From NCBI RefSeq assembly GCF_000282315.2, contig NZ_AKJN02000009.1, positions 1 through 64,000 on the forward strand: 64,000 nucleotides of DNA, in the 5' to 3' direction. The notes beneath the pieces were generated by a model. That model did not search any database. It worked only from the letters and a program-made list of their open reading frames with translations, and was not told where the DNA came from. This DNA comes from Pseudomonas sp. GM41(2012). Its GTDB lineage: Bacteria; Pseudomonadota; Gammaproteobacteria; Pseudomonadales; Pseudomonadaceae. This document shows, one piece after another, positions 9,109-18,300 of this stretch; position 1 is the first letter of the stretch; every line of letters starts with the position of its first letter. The translations under genes and the position numbers were made by a program.

Positions 9109-9807
9109 TTAGATCGTAACCAGACCGCGAACACCCTCGGCCTCCATATTTTCTCCGCGACCCTGTTGCACGATTTCGCCCCGGGACATCACCAGGTACT
9201 GATCGGCCAACTCGGCGGCGAAATCGTAGAACTGCTCCACCAGCAAAATCGCCATATCACCACGGGCCGCAAGCTTCTTGATCACCGCGCCGATTTCCTT
9301 GATCACCGAGGGCTGGATGCCTTCGGTGGGCTCGTCGAGAATCAGCAGGCGTGGACGGCTGGCCAACGCACGGCCAATCGCCAATTGCTGCTGCTGGCCA
9401 CCGGACAAGTCACCGCCGCGGCGTTGCTTCATCTGCAGCAGCACCGGAAACAGCTCGTAGATGAACGCCGGGACTTCCTTGGCTTCAGCGCCGGGAAATC
9501 GCGACAGGCCCATCAACAGGTTTTCTTCCACGGTCAGCCGACCGAAAATTTCCCGCCCCTGAGGCACGTAAGCGATTCCGGCGTGAACCCGCTGGTGTGG
9601 CTTGAACGCGGTGATCGTTTTGCCTTCCCAGTTCACCGCGCCTTCTTTGGCCGGCAACAAACCCATCAGGCACTTGAGCAGGGTAGTTTTGCCCACACCG
9701 TTACGCCCGAGCAGGCAGGTGACTTCACCGACTTTCACGTCAAACGTCAGGCCCCGCAGGATGTGGCTACCGCCGTAATACTGGTGCAGCTTCTGAACTT
9801 GCAGCAT
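9109..9807 (-). CDS. urtE: Urea ABC transporter ATP-binding protein UrtE
   Basis: One of the two ATPases of the high-affinity urea importer, 232 aa. The open frame continues upstream, but the real start is the ATG at 9805-9807 (MLQVQKLHQYYGGSHIL), preceded by GGGGAGA. The Walker A motif GRNGVGKTT, signature DLSGGQQQQLAIGRAL and Walker B RLLILDEPTEG are intact. It resembles LivF of branched-chain amino acid importers, but the Urt gene order and adjacent urease genes make UrtE the best call. A repeat-bearing gap separates it from urtD. Confidence 0.95.
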   Translation of the reverse strand: MLQVQKLHQYYGGSHILRGLTFDVKVGEVTCLLGRNGVGKTTLLKCLMGLLPAKEGAVNWEGKTITAFKPHQRVHAGIAYVPQGREIFGRLTVEENLLMGLSRFPGAEAKEVPAFIYELFPVLLQMKQRRGGDLSGGQQQQLAIGRALASRPRLLILDEPTEGIQPSVIKEIGAVIKKLAARGDMAILLVEQFYDFAAELADQYLVMSRGEIVQQGRGENMEAEGVRGLVTI

Positions 9808-9829
9808 TTTCAAATTCTCCCCAATCCCC

Positions 9830-9964
9830 TGTGGGAGCGAACTGTGGCGAGGGGATTTAGCGAAACGTCGCACCGCCCCGTTGGGTGGCGTAGCCGCCCC
9901 AAAATCTTGGGCCTGCTTCGCAGTCCAGCGGGGATAAATCCCCTCACCACAGTTAGCTCCCACA
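9830..9964. repeat. Long imperfect inverted repeat between urtD and urtE
   Basis: The outer arms TGTGGGAGCGAACTGTGG and CCACAGTTAGCTCCCACA enclose further pairing arms (GAGGGGATTTA with TAAATCCCCTC). It is a long member of the GAGC/GCTC family, with a complex hairpin of about 135 bases inside the urt operon. Confidence 0.8.
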
Positions 9965-9983
9965 TTGGTATGTGTTCGCAGTT

Positions 9984-10856
9984 CTAGCGGCCGAGGTACA
10001 CCTCGATCACGCGCTCGTTGTCCTGCACCTGCTCCAGCGACCCTTCGGCCAGCACGCTGCCCTGGTGCAACACGGTGACGTGGTCGGCGATGGAGCCGAC
10101 GAAGCCCATGTCGTGTTCCACCACCATCAGCGAATGCTTGCCCGCGAGGCTCTTGAACAGTTCGGCGGTGAATTCGGTTTCGGCGTCGGTCATGCCCGCC
10201 ACCGGCTCGTCGAGCAGCAGCAGTTGCGGGTCCTGCATCAGCAACATACCGATTTCCAGAAACTGCTTCTGACCGTGGGACAACAAGCCCGCCGGGCGAT
10301 TGACTGACGTGGTCAGGCGGATGGTATCCAGCACTTCGCTGATGCGATCCTTCTGTTCGCCACTCAGGCGCGCCCGCAGGCTGGCCCACACCGATTTGTC
10401 GGTTTTCTGCGCCAGTTCCAGGTTTTCAAAAACGCTCAAGGCTTCGAACACTGTCGGCTTCTGGAACTTGCGACCAATGCCGGCCTGGGCGATTTGCACT
10501 TCGCTCATCTGCGTCAGGTCGAGGGTTTCACCGAACCAGGCTTTGCCGTGACTCGGACGAGTCTTGCCGGTGATCACGTCCATCAGCGTGGTCTTACCTG
10601 CGCCGTTGGGGCCGATGATGCAGCGCAATTCGCCGACGCCGATGTACAGGTTCAGATCGTTCAGCGCCTTGAAACCATCGAAGCTGACGCTGATGTCTTC
10701 CAGGGTCAGGATCGTGCCATGGCGAGTGTTCAGGCCGGGGCCGACGCGCTGGCCGAGGCCGATGGCGTCACGGCTGCTGCCGGCGTCCCTGTTCGGTTCC
10801 AATGGTGGAAAAAACGCCGGTTCGAGCATGAATTCAGCCGTCGCTGTGACTCTCAT
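9984..10856 (-). CDS. urtD: Urea ABC transporter ATP-binding protein UrtD
   Basis: ATPase of the urea importer, 290 aa, LivG-like. After a 50-residue N-terminal extension it runs LTLEDISVSFDGFKALNDL, Walker A GPNGAGKTT, signature LLSHGQKQFLEIGMLLM and Walker B LLLLDEPVAGM. The signature is LSHGQ rather than LSGGQ, which is usual for UrtD. Its ATG overlaps the urtC stop by four bases (ATGA), so translation is coupled. A start inside the extension is possible, but the overlap favours this one. Confidence 0.95.
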   Translation of the reverse strand: MRVTATAEFMLEPAFFPPLEPNRDAGSSRDAIGLGQRVGPGLNTRHGTILTLEDISVSFDGFKALNDLNLYIGVGELRCIIGPNGAGKTTLMDVITGKTRPSHGKAWFGETLDLTQMSEVQIAQAGIGRKFQKPTVFEALSVFENLELAQKTDKSVWASLRARLSGEQKDRISEVLDTIRLTTSVNRPAGLLSHGQKQFLEIGMLLMQDPQLLLLDEPVAGMTDAETEFTAELFKSLAGKHSLMVVEHDMGFVGSIADHVTVLHQGSVLAEGSLEQVQDNERVIEVYLGR

Positions 10857-11932
10857 TGTTCACCCCTTTTTTTCAGCAAACCGATCACGCCTTTGGGCAG
10901 GTACAGGGTCACGACGATGAACAACGCGCCGAGGAAGAACAGCCAGTATTCCGGGAAAGCCACGGTGAACCAGCTCTTCATGCCGTTGACCACACCGGCA
11001 CCCAGCAGCGGGCCGATCAGCGTGCCGCGACCGCCCAGCGCCACCCAAACGGCGGCCTCGATGGAGTTGGTCGGCGACATTTCACTCGGGTTAATGATCC
11101 CGACTTGCGGCACATACAACGCGCCCGCCAGGCCGCACAAAACCGCGCTCAACACCCAGACAAACAACTTGAAACCGCGCGGATCGTAACCGCAGAACAT
11201 CAGGCGGTTTTCCGCATCGCGAAGGGCGGTCAACACCCGGCCAAACTTGCTCTGCGCCAGACGCCAGCCGATGAACAGGCTCGCCACCAGCAACACCACG
11301 GTGGCGAAAAACAGCACCGCGCGAGTCCCCGGTTCAGTGATGCCAAACCCGAGAATGGTGCGGAAATTGGTGAAGCCGTTATTACCGCCAAACCCGGTTT
11401 CGTTGCGGAAGAACAGCAGCATCCCGGCGAAGGTCAGGGCCTGGGTCATGATCGAGAAATACACGCCCTTGATCCGCGAGCGGAAGGCGAAGAACCCGAA
11501 CACCAGCGCCAGCAACCCCGGCGCCAGCACCACCAGACACATCGACCAGAGGAAGCTGCTGGTGCCGGTCCAGTACCACGGCAACTCAGTCCACGACAGG
11601 AAGGTCATGAATGCCGGTAAACCATCACCGGAAGCCTGGCGCATCAGGTACATGCCCATCGCATAGCCGCCGAGGGCAAAGAACAAACCGTGACCAAGGG
11701 ACAACAGACCGGCGTAACCCCAGACCAGATCGAGGGCCAGCGCGACAATCGCATAGCAGAGAATCTTGCCCACCAGCGTCAGCGTGTAAGCCGAGACGTG
11801 AAACGAGCTGTCCGGCGACAACAACGACAGCAGCGGCAACGCCAGCAACAGAACGAGGATCACCGCGCCAACGGCGATCGTGACTTTGGGACCGGCTTTT
11901 TGTGTTGCGGTAACGAGCAGGGGCTGATTCAT
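10853..11932 (-). CDS. urtC: Urea ABC transporter permease UrtC
   Basis: Inner-membrane permease of the urea importer, 359 aa, LivM family. Hydrophobic segments run through most of the protein, starting with VTIAVGAVILVLLLALPLLSLL. The family stretch VWGYAGLLSLGHGLFFALGGYAMGMY is present, and GALYVPQVGIINPSEMSPTNSIEAAVWVALGG-type sequence lies near the C-terminus. Its start overlaps the urtB stop by one base, and its stop overlaps urtD. Confidence 0.95.
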   Translation of the reverse strand: MNQPLLVTATQKAGPKVTIAVGAVILVLLLALPLLSLLSPDSSFHVSAYTLTLVGKILCYAIVALALDLVWGYAGLLSLGHGLFFALGGYAMGMYLMRQASGDGLPAFMTFLSWTELPWYWTGTSSFLWSMCLVVLAPGLLALVFGFFAFRSRIKGVYFSIMTQALTFAGMLLFFRNETGFGGNNGFTNFRTILGFGITEPGTRAVLFFATVVLLVASLFIGWRLAQSKFGRVLTALRDAENRLMFCGYDPRGFKLFVWVLSAVLCGLAGALYVPQVGIINPSEMSPTNSIEAAVWVALGGRGTLIGPLLGAGVVNGMKSWFTVAFPEYWLFFLGALFIVVTLYLPKGVIGLLKKRGEQ

Positions 11933-13434
11933 CAGTCGATCACCCGTCCTTTCAGTGCGAAGAGGCCTTGCGGACGTTTCTGGATGAACAGAATGATCAG
12001 CGCGAGGATCAGGATCTTGCCGAGCACGGCACCGATCTGCGGTTCGAGAATCTTGTTGGCGATGCCGAGGCCGAACGCTGCCAGCACACTACCGGCCAAT
12101 TGGCCAACGCCACCGAGCACCACCACCAGGAACGAGTCGATGATGTAGCTCTGGCCGAGGTCCGGGCCGACGTTGCCGATCTGGCTGAGGGCTACGCCAC
12201 CGAGTCCGGCAATGCCCGAACCGAGGCCGAAGGCGAGCATGTCCACGCGCCCGGTGGGTACGCCGCAGCAAGCGGCCATGTTGCGGTTCTGGGTGACGGC
12301 ACGCACGTTCAAACCGAGGCGTGTCTTGTTCAGCAGCAACCAGGTCAGCACCACCACAAACAGCGCGAACGCGATGATCACGATGCGGTTGTACGGCAGC
12401 ACCAGATTCGGCAGCACTTGAATCCCGCCCGACAGCCACGCCGGGTTGGCCACTTCGACGTTCTGCGCGCCGAACACCAACCGAACAAGCTGAATCAGCA
12501 TCAGGCTGATGCCCCACGTGGCGAGCAGGGTTTCCAGCGGGCGGCCGTAGAGATGGCGAATCACCGTACGCTCCAGCGCCATGCCAATGGCGGCGGTGAC
12601 GAAAAACGCCACCGGCAACGCGATCAGCGGGTAGAACTCGATGGCTTGCGGAGCGAAGCGCTGGAACATCAGCTGCACCACGTACGTCGAGTACGCGCCG
12701 AGCATCAGCATCTCGCCGTGGGCCATGTTGATCACGCCGAGCAAGCCGAAAGTAATCGCCAGACCGAGTGCGGCAAGCAACAGGATCGAACCCAGCGACA
12801 TGCCACTGAAGGCCTGGCCGAGGATCTCGCCGATCAGCAATTTGCGTTTGACCTGGGCGAGGCTGGTTTCGGCAGCGGTGCGTACGCCGGCGTCGGCTTC
12901 GACACCGGGTTGCAGCAGACTTTCGAGGCGGGTGCGAGCCAGCGGATCACCGGTTTCACCGAGCAGACGCACAGCGGCGAGGCGTACGGCCGGGTCAGCA
13001 TCGACCAGTTGCAGATTGGCCAGCGCCAGGCTCAAAGCGGCGTGAACGCTTTCATCTTTTTCGCCAGCCAACTGCTGGTCGAGGAATTTCAACTGCGCCG
13101 GTTTGGCGCTTTTCTGCAATTGCTGCGCGGCGGCCAGACGGGTTTTGGCGTCGGTCGCGAGCAATTGGTGGCTGGCCAGCGCGGTGTCGATAAGACCGCG
13201 CAGGCGGTTGTTCAGGCGCAGGGTTTTCGGTTGGCCGTCGACGGTCAACTCGCCTTGTTGCAGGGCGTTGATCAGCTCGATACGGGCCGGATCGGGCTGC
13301 GCGGCCCAGGCTTCCAGAAGCCTGGCTTGCTGCACGGGATTGGCCGCGACGAAGTCTTCGGCGTCGCCAGAATGCGCGGCCATCGGCAATAGCAGCGCGA
13401 GGGCGAGGATGAAGCGGTAAAGGGCAGTGGGCAT
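11932..13434 (-). CDS. urtB: Urea ABC transporter permease UrtB
   Basis: Inner-membrane permease of the urea importer, 500 aa, LivH family. It is longer than LivH because it carries a signal peptide (LALALLLPMAAHSG) and a periplasmic alanine-rich helical region (residues ~25-195) before the membrane part, as proteobacterial UrtB proteins do. The membrane part opens with GMSLGSILLLAALGLAITFG and the motif VINMAHGEMLMLGAY. The C-terminus carries ILEPQIGAVLGKILILALII. About 370 bases of tandem repeat separate it from urtA. Confidence 0.94.
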   Translation of the reverse strand: MPTALYRFILALALLLPMAAHSGDAEDFVAANPVQQARLLEAWAAQPDPARIELINALQQGELTVDGQPKTLRLNNRLRGLIDTALASHQLLATDAKTRLAAAQQLQKSAKPAQLKFLDQQLAGEKDESVHAALSLALANLQLVDADPAVRLAAVRLLGETGDPLARTRLESLLQPGVEADAGVRTAAETSLAQVKRKLLIGEILGQAFSGMSLGSILLLAALGLAITFGLLGVINMAHGEMLMLGAYSTYVVQLMFQRFAPQAIEFYPLIALPVAFFVTAAIGMALERTVIRHLYGRPLETLLATWGISLMLIQLVRLVFGAQNVEVANPAWLSGGIQVLPNLVLPYNRIVIIAFALFVVVLTWLLLNKTRLGLNVRAVTQNRNMAACCGVPTGRVDMLAFGLGSGIAGLGGVALSQIGNVGPDLGQSYIIDSFLVVVLGGVGQLAGSVLAAFGLGIANKILEPQIGAVLGKILILALIILFIQKRPQGLFALKGRVID

Positions 13435-13503
13435 TGGTGGTGTTCCCTGTCTAGCTACGGCCGATGGAGCGGTGTTCGGCTTTGGATCGACCCCTCACCC
13501 TAA

Positions 13504-13766
13504 CCCTCTCCCCAGAGGGTAGAGGGGACTGACCGAGGTGTTTGGTCGACTTGCTGCGACTTGCAAATTCGAGCCGAACTCAGGCTTTGAAAAGCATGAA
13601 GATCAGCTCCCTTTCCCCCTCTCCCCAGAGGGTAGAGGGGACTGACCGAGGTGTTTGGTTGACTTGCTGCGACTTGCAAATTCGAGCTGAACTCAGACTT
13701 TGAAAAGCATGAAGCTCGGCTCCCTTTCCCCCTCTCCCCCGTGGGGAGAGGGCTGGGGTGAGGGGT
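13504..13766. repeat. 113-bp tandem direct repeat with CCCTCTCCCC palindromes between urtA and urtB
   Basis: Two complete units lie at 13504-13616 and 13617-13729 with an exact 113-base period and only about five mismatches. A third, truncated unit begins at 13730 and ends in GTGGGGAGAGGG. Each unit starts with the palindrome CCCTCTCCCCAGAGGGTAGAGGGG and ends with GCTCCCTTTCC. Flanking CCCCTCACCC and GGGGTGAGGGG make the whole array an inverted repeat. It occupies most of the 366-base urtA-urtB gap; no gene is seen there. Confidence 0.9.
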
Positions 13767-13800
13767 GGATCTCAGACCCACCCCAAACTTCAGCTCCGCC

Positions 13801-15066
13801 TCAGTTGCTCTTCACCGCATAATCCGGCTTCTTGTCGTTACCCGAGATGAACGGGCTCCACGGCTCGGCACGGATCGGCCCTTCGGTCTGCCACACCACG
13901 TTGAACTGACCGTCCGCCTGAATCTCGCCGATCATCACCGGTTTGTGCAGGTGGTGGTTGGTCTTGTCCATGGTCAGGGTGTAACCCGACGGCGCGGCAA
14001 AAGTCTGGCCGGCGAGTGCTACGCGGACTTTGTCGACGTCGGTGGATTTGGCTTTCTCAGCCGCTTGCGCCCACATGTGGATGCCCACGTACGTGGCTTC
14101 CATCGGGTCGTTGGTCACCGCTTTGTCGGCGCCCGGCAGGTTGTGTTTCTTGGCGTAGGCTTTCCAGTCGGCGACGAACTTCTTGTTCGCCGGGTTTTCG
14201 ACCGACTCGAAGTAGTTCCAGGCCGCGAGGTTGCCCACCAGCGGTTTGGTGTCGATGCCGCGCAGTTCTTCTTCGCCGACCGAGAATGCCACGACCGGAA
14301 CGTCGGTGGCTTTCAAACCCTGGTTGGCCAGTTCTTTATAGAACGGCACATTGGAGTCGCCGTTGACAGTGGAGATGACCGCAGTCTTGCCGCCCGCCGA
14401 GAATTTTTTGATGTTGGCCACGATGGTTTGGTAATCGCTATGACCGAACGGGGTGTAGACCTCTTCGATGTCCTTGTCCGCCACACCTTTGGAGTGCAGG
14501 AACGAGCGCAGGATTTTGTTGGTGGTGCGCGGGTAGACGTAGTCGGTGCCCAACAGGAAGTAACGCTTGGCGCTGCCGCCTTCTTCGCTCATCAGGTATT
14601 CCACCGCCGGGATCGCTTGCTGGTTCGGCGCGGCGCCGGTGTAGAACACGTTCGGCGACATCTCTTCACCTTCGTACTGCACCGGGTAGAACAGCAGGCC
14701 GTTGAGCTCTTCGAACACCGGCAACACCGATTTACGCGACACCGACGTCCAGCAACCGAACACCACCGCCACCTTGTCCTGGGTCAGCAGTTGACGGCCC
14801 TTTTCAGCGAACAGCGGCCAGTTCGACGCCGGGTCGACCACCACCGGCTCCAGCATCTTGCCGTTCACGCCGCCCTTGGCGTTGATCTCGTCGATGGTCA
14901 TCAACGCCATGTCTTTCAAGGACGTTTCAGAGATCGCCATGGTGCCGGACAACGAATGCAGAATACCGACCTTGATGGTCTCGGCGGCCTGGAGGCTCCA
15001 GGTCATGCCCATCGCGGCAATGCTTGCCGAGAGTGTGAAAGCCTTGATCAAACTGCGACGCTTCAT
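13801..15066 (-). CDS. urtA: Urea ABC transporter substrate-binding protein UrtA
   Basis: Periplasmic urea-binding protein, 421 aa, first gene of the importer operon. The N-terminus MKRRSLIKAFTLSASIAAMG is an export signal with a twin-arginine-like RRSLIK. The mature part starts near AETIKVGILHSLSGTMAIS, diagnostic of UrtA and the related amide-binding FmdD/AmiC group. The motif VVFGCWTSVSRKSVLPVFEE follows. A sigma54-type promoter lies about 65 bases upstream, matching the nitrogen control known for urea uptake. Confidence 0.96.
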   Translation of the reverse strand: MKRRSLIKAFTLSASIAAMGMTWSLQAAETIKVGILHSLSGTMAISETSLKDMALMTIDEINAKGGVNGKMLEPVVVDPASNWPLFAEKGRQLLTQDKVAVVFGCWTSVSRKSVLPVFEELNGLLFYPVQYEGEEMSPNVFYTGAAPNQQAIPAVEYLMSEEGGSAKRYFLLGTDYVYPRTTNKILRSFLHSKGVADKDIEEVYTPFGHSDYQTIVANIKKFSAGGKTAVISTVNGDSNVPFYKELANQGLKATDVPVVAFSVGEEELRGIDTKPLVGNLAAWNYFESVENPANKKFVADWKAYAKKHNLPGADKAVTNDPMEATYVGIHMWAQAAEKAKSTDVDKVRVALAGQTFAAPSGYTLTMDKTNHHLHKPVMIGEIQADGQFNVVWQTEGPIRAEPWSPFISGNDKKPDYAVKSN

Positions 15067-15130
15067 TGTGCGATCTCCATGAACTTATGAGTTTTCTTGG
15101 TTGGCAGATGCGGACTACTGAAGGGTCGTT

Positions 15131-15147
15131 AGCAAGGGCTGTGCCTA
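15131..15147 (-). promoter_or_regulatory. Candidate sigma54 (-24/-12) promoter of urtA
   Basis: Read on the minus strand the site is TAGGCACAGCCCTTGCT. The invariant GG and GC are separated by exactly ten bases, and the site matches TGGCAC-N5-TTGCW except for the first T. The expected transcription start is about 55 bases before the urtA ATG. Further upstream, TTGCACC (near 15200) and GGTGCC (near 15250) resemble NtrC half-sites. Confidence 0.7.
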
Positions 15148-15352
15148 AGACCGAAAGTGCTTTGCCGGAGGGGCGAGAACGTTCGGCGCAGGTACTTGTT
15201 GCACCGTGAACGGGCATAAAAACGCTCGCGGGCATGGCGATGCGTCCAAGTGGTGCCGAGCGCGTGAGGTAGTAACTATGTACCGCCTTCGCAATGCTTT
15301 GCGGTGCGAGAGTGGGGGTCCACCCTTGAATGACTCAATGGAGTTCCACTGC

Positions 15353-18300
15353 ATGGACGAACAACTACAACAACTCGCCCCGACCCAGTCGGGCTCAGCA
15401 CTGAACCTATTGGAAAGGGCGTTTCTTTCGGCGGACGATGCCGCCCGCTTTGCCCATGAGCAAATCGGGCGGCATCGTAACCGCGGGTATTACGGCTATA
15501 TCCTTCAGCGAAACGATCAACGGTTTGTGATCACCGACCTGACCGGGCATCCGGTCAGCATGACCTCCCATCACGAGGTGATCCCCGATAACCATGTCTT
15601 GCACAGTCGTTTCTATTCGCACCCTGCGCTTTCGACGCTCGATGTAGCCAAGGTTACGCAGCTGAAATGGACTGTCGAAGATGCCGCGACCAGCTTGTTG
15701 ATGTTCAGCGTTGACGAACTGCGCAACAGCCTGCAGAGCGGTCTGCCGGCTTATCTTTCGGGGGCCGAAAACAGCCTGATCGGTTTCACTCCCGACAGGC
15801 CTCGTGCGTTGAGCCTGCTGGCGCAACTGGGCACCGAGGCAGCACCTGGCGTGTTTGCCCTGGGACTGAAGAAGGGGACCATCAAACCGGAACAATTCGT
15901 CGAGGAAGCGGCGGCGGCCGGCGATTTGCAAGTCCTCGTCAGCAACGGTCGCTGGCGGCCCCGAGGAAGAATAACCGGCCCTGTCGTCGCCGGTCCGTGG
16001 GCGCGTAGCGTGCCGGAGCGGGTGTCGTTCGGTGCGGTTTTCCAGTCAGCCGATGAGGCGGCACTCGATCGCTACGCCAAAGACACCGAGCTGTATGACG
16101 AAGAACGGACCTGGTTCGGATTCATCCTCAAACAACAAGGCAAGGAAGAGTACATTGCCACTGAACGGGTCCCGGTCAGCGATGGGAGAGACAAACTTTA
16201 CTCGTTGCGCAGCCTGTTTGGCATTTCCCGAAAGACCGGGGACTATCACTATCCCGAGTCATTCAAGCTCCACGCTTTTTACTATTCGCGCCAACGGGTC
16301 AAGCATGCCCGTGACCCGGCCAGACGCTGGCTGGCGCACCACTTCATTGTGCCCAGAGATCTGTTTGTGGTGGTTTATGACTCGAACAAACGTCCGGTGC
16401 TGGATCCGGACAGGGTCATTCCTCTCTACATTTCGACTCAGGACGGAGCCCTGCTCAAATACGTCCCGCGCAAGGGCACCAAGCTGTTCGACAACGACAC
16501 TCCCGGCATGGGGCTGGAGGATATCCAGAAAAACCTGGCCAGTGGTGTGCTGACCCCGACGGGTTTTGTCAGAGTGGTCGCCAACAGCGGTGTGTTGCAG
16601 GTGATGCGCACCAATGTCTGCTGGGACAGTAGAGGGGGGGTCGACAAGTACTGGCAGTCGAGCATGAACCTGCAACGACGAACCCTCGGCCCGGTATTTC
16701 TGACGGCTGATGATGCGGCTCTGCATGTGCGTTCGCAACTACCGAGCGGTAGCGCCAAGGCGTTTGGCGGTGTGATTCTGAAACGCGCCGATGGTTTTTT
16801 TGTGGCCACCGATCCGATCGCTATCCTGCGAGAAGACTTTGATATCCCGTGGGTCTTCCCGGACGAAGCCGTGACGCTTGGCCAGTTTCCGGCGGGGTGT
16901 TTGATCATTGCGCGCTATCGCTCCCGAGTACCTCGCGAGTTGCCGGTGCTGCTGTCGACAGTCGACAAGGAGGTGTATCTCAACATGCTCTCCGTCGATG
17001 TCGTATGCACAGCATTCATCCGTGAAGGGCTAATGCTCGATGAATATTTTCTGGCGCCGGACGGTGCGACCATTCGCTATCGGGCCGGGTTATGGGCACG
17101 ATTCAAAGCCGACCTGGCCATTGCCCTGGGCACTTCGGGCAAGCCGGGGCGAGAGCTGGATGCCGCGTCAATCAAGGAACAAATCTATCTGGGGCTGCTG
17201 TCACCGACAGACTGGGTAAAAAGCCTGGCAAAGTCCGGTTACCTGCAAGTGGTTTCAGGGAGCCCGCTATGGGGCTCGGCTCGTACAGTGACAGAATTCG
17301 CAGCCTATCCCCCGGCCGTCGCGGTAACTTCCGGCTATGCACGAGCGGTTGCCGAGCCGGCCTGCAGCCCTATGTACATTCGAGAACAGGATGCGGCCTG
17401 TTTCGCTCATGAACGGGCACGCAATCGTTCAGCGACGGGGTTTGGATTCATTCTGAAAAATGCGCGTACCGGAGCCTTCATTGCGACCCTGCCCATTGAC
17501 ATGCAAGGCGCATGGTTGGCGTATGACCGAATCTTTCCCGGTGTACTCCCTTCCTCCCACGTCACCAGCGCGATTCTCCTGTGCGCGGGGCAAGCGCCGC
17601 AAAATCTGTCGGACGATGATTACCGGCATTTCCTTTCCCCCATGGACGTGAGTCTGGCCCGTGACGCTGCGCGAACGCCCCAGGGCTACAAACCGATTTA
17701 CGTCTCCTGCGCCGATGGTGCCTTGTTGCGATTGTCGCTCAGTCCCTTCGACCCGGACCTCTCGCTGGACAAATTCGGCCAGTACGAATTCAAGGACAAT
17801 CCGTTTGCCACGCTTGAGCGCGCACAGCGTGACTGGAGGGACATCGGCGAGGGCAGGTTCAGGCTGAGCAGTTACATCCAGCGAATGGCCAAGTCCGGAG
17901 AGCTGGAGGTCCTGGTGACCAGCGCCTATTGGTCACGAAAAGGCAAAGTGGGCCAGAGCTGGCAGCCCCGCATGCCTTCTGTTTCCGTCGATGAACAGTG
18001 GGCAAACAACCCTGCTCCAGCCTTGGGGCCGATATTCCATCATCCTGACGACGCTGCCCTTTATGCGCAGTCGCGGCTGCGCAGTCACGAGAGTCAGACG
18101 ACGGTGCACGCCAGCGCGATTTTGAGCAGTCCCGGCAGTTACTCCTTTGTTGCATTGGAGCCCATTGCAGATCCTGGGTCTCCCAATGAAGCCATCAAGC
18201 GAATTTTCCGTATTGCGAGCGATGCCTCGACCTCACCCCGAAACAGACTGCCACGATTTCCTGACGGCTATACATTGGTGGCCAGCCATCAGCTCTTGCT

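Noticed and set aside
9808..10389. N-terminal extension of UrtE (open frame to 10389)
   Set aside because: The extra frame runs through the repeat and antiparallel to nothing known, and overlaps urtD in another frame. The start at 9807 has a good ribosome site and the normal UrtE N-terminus.
13504..13766. Possible CRISPR array
   Set aside because: The 113-base units repeat almost entirely, including what would be spacers, and there are only two complete copies with no cas genes. It is a tandem repeat.
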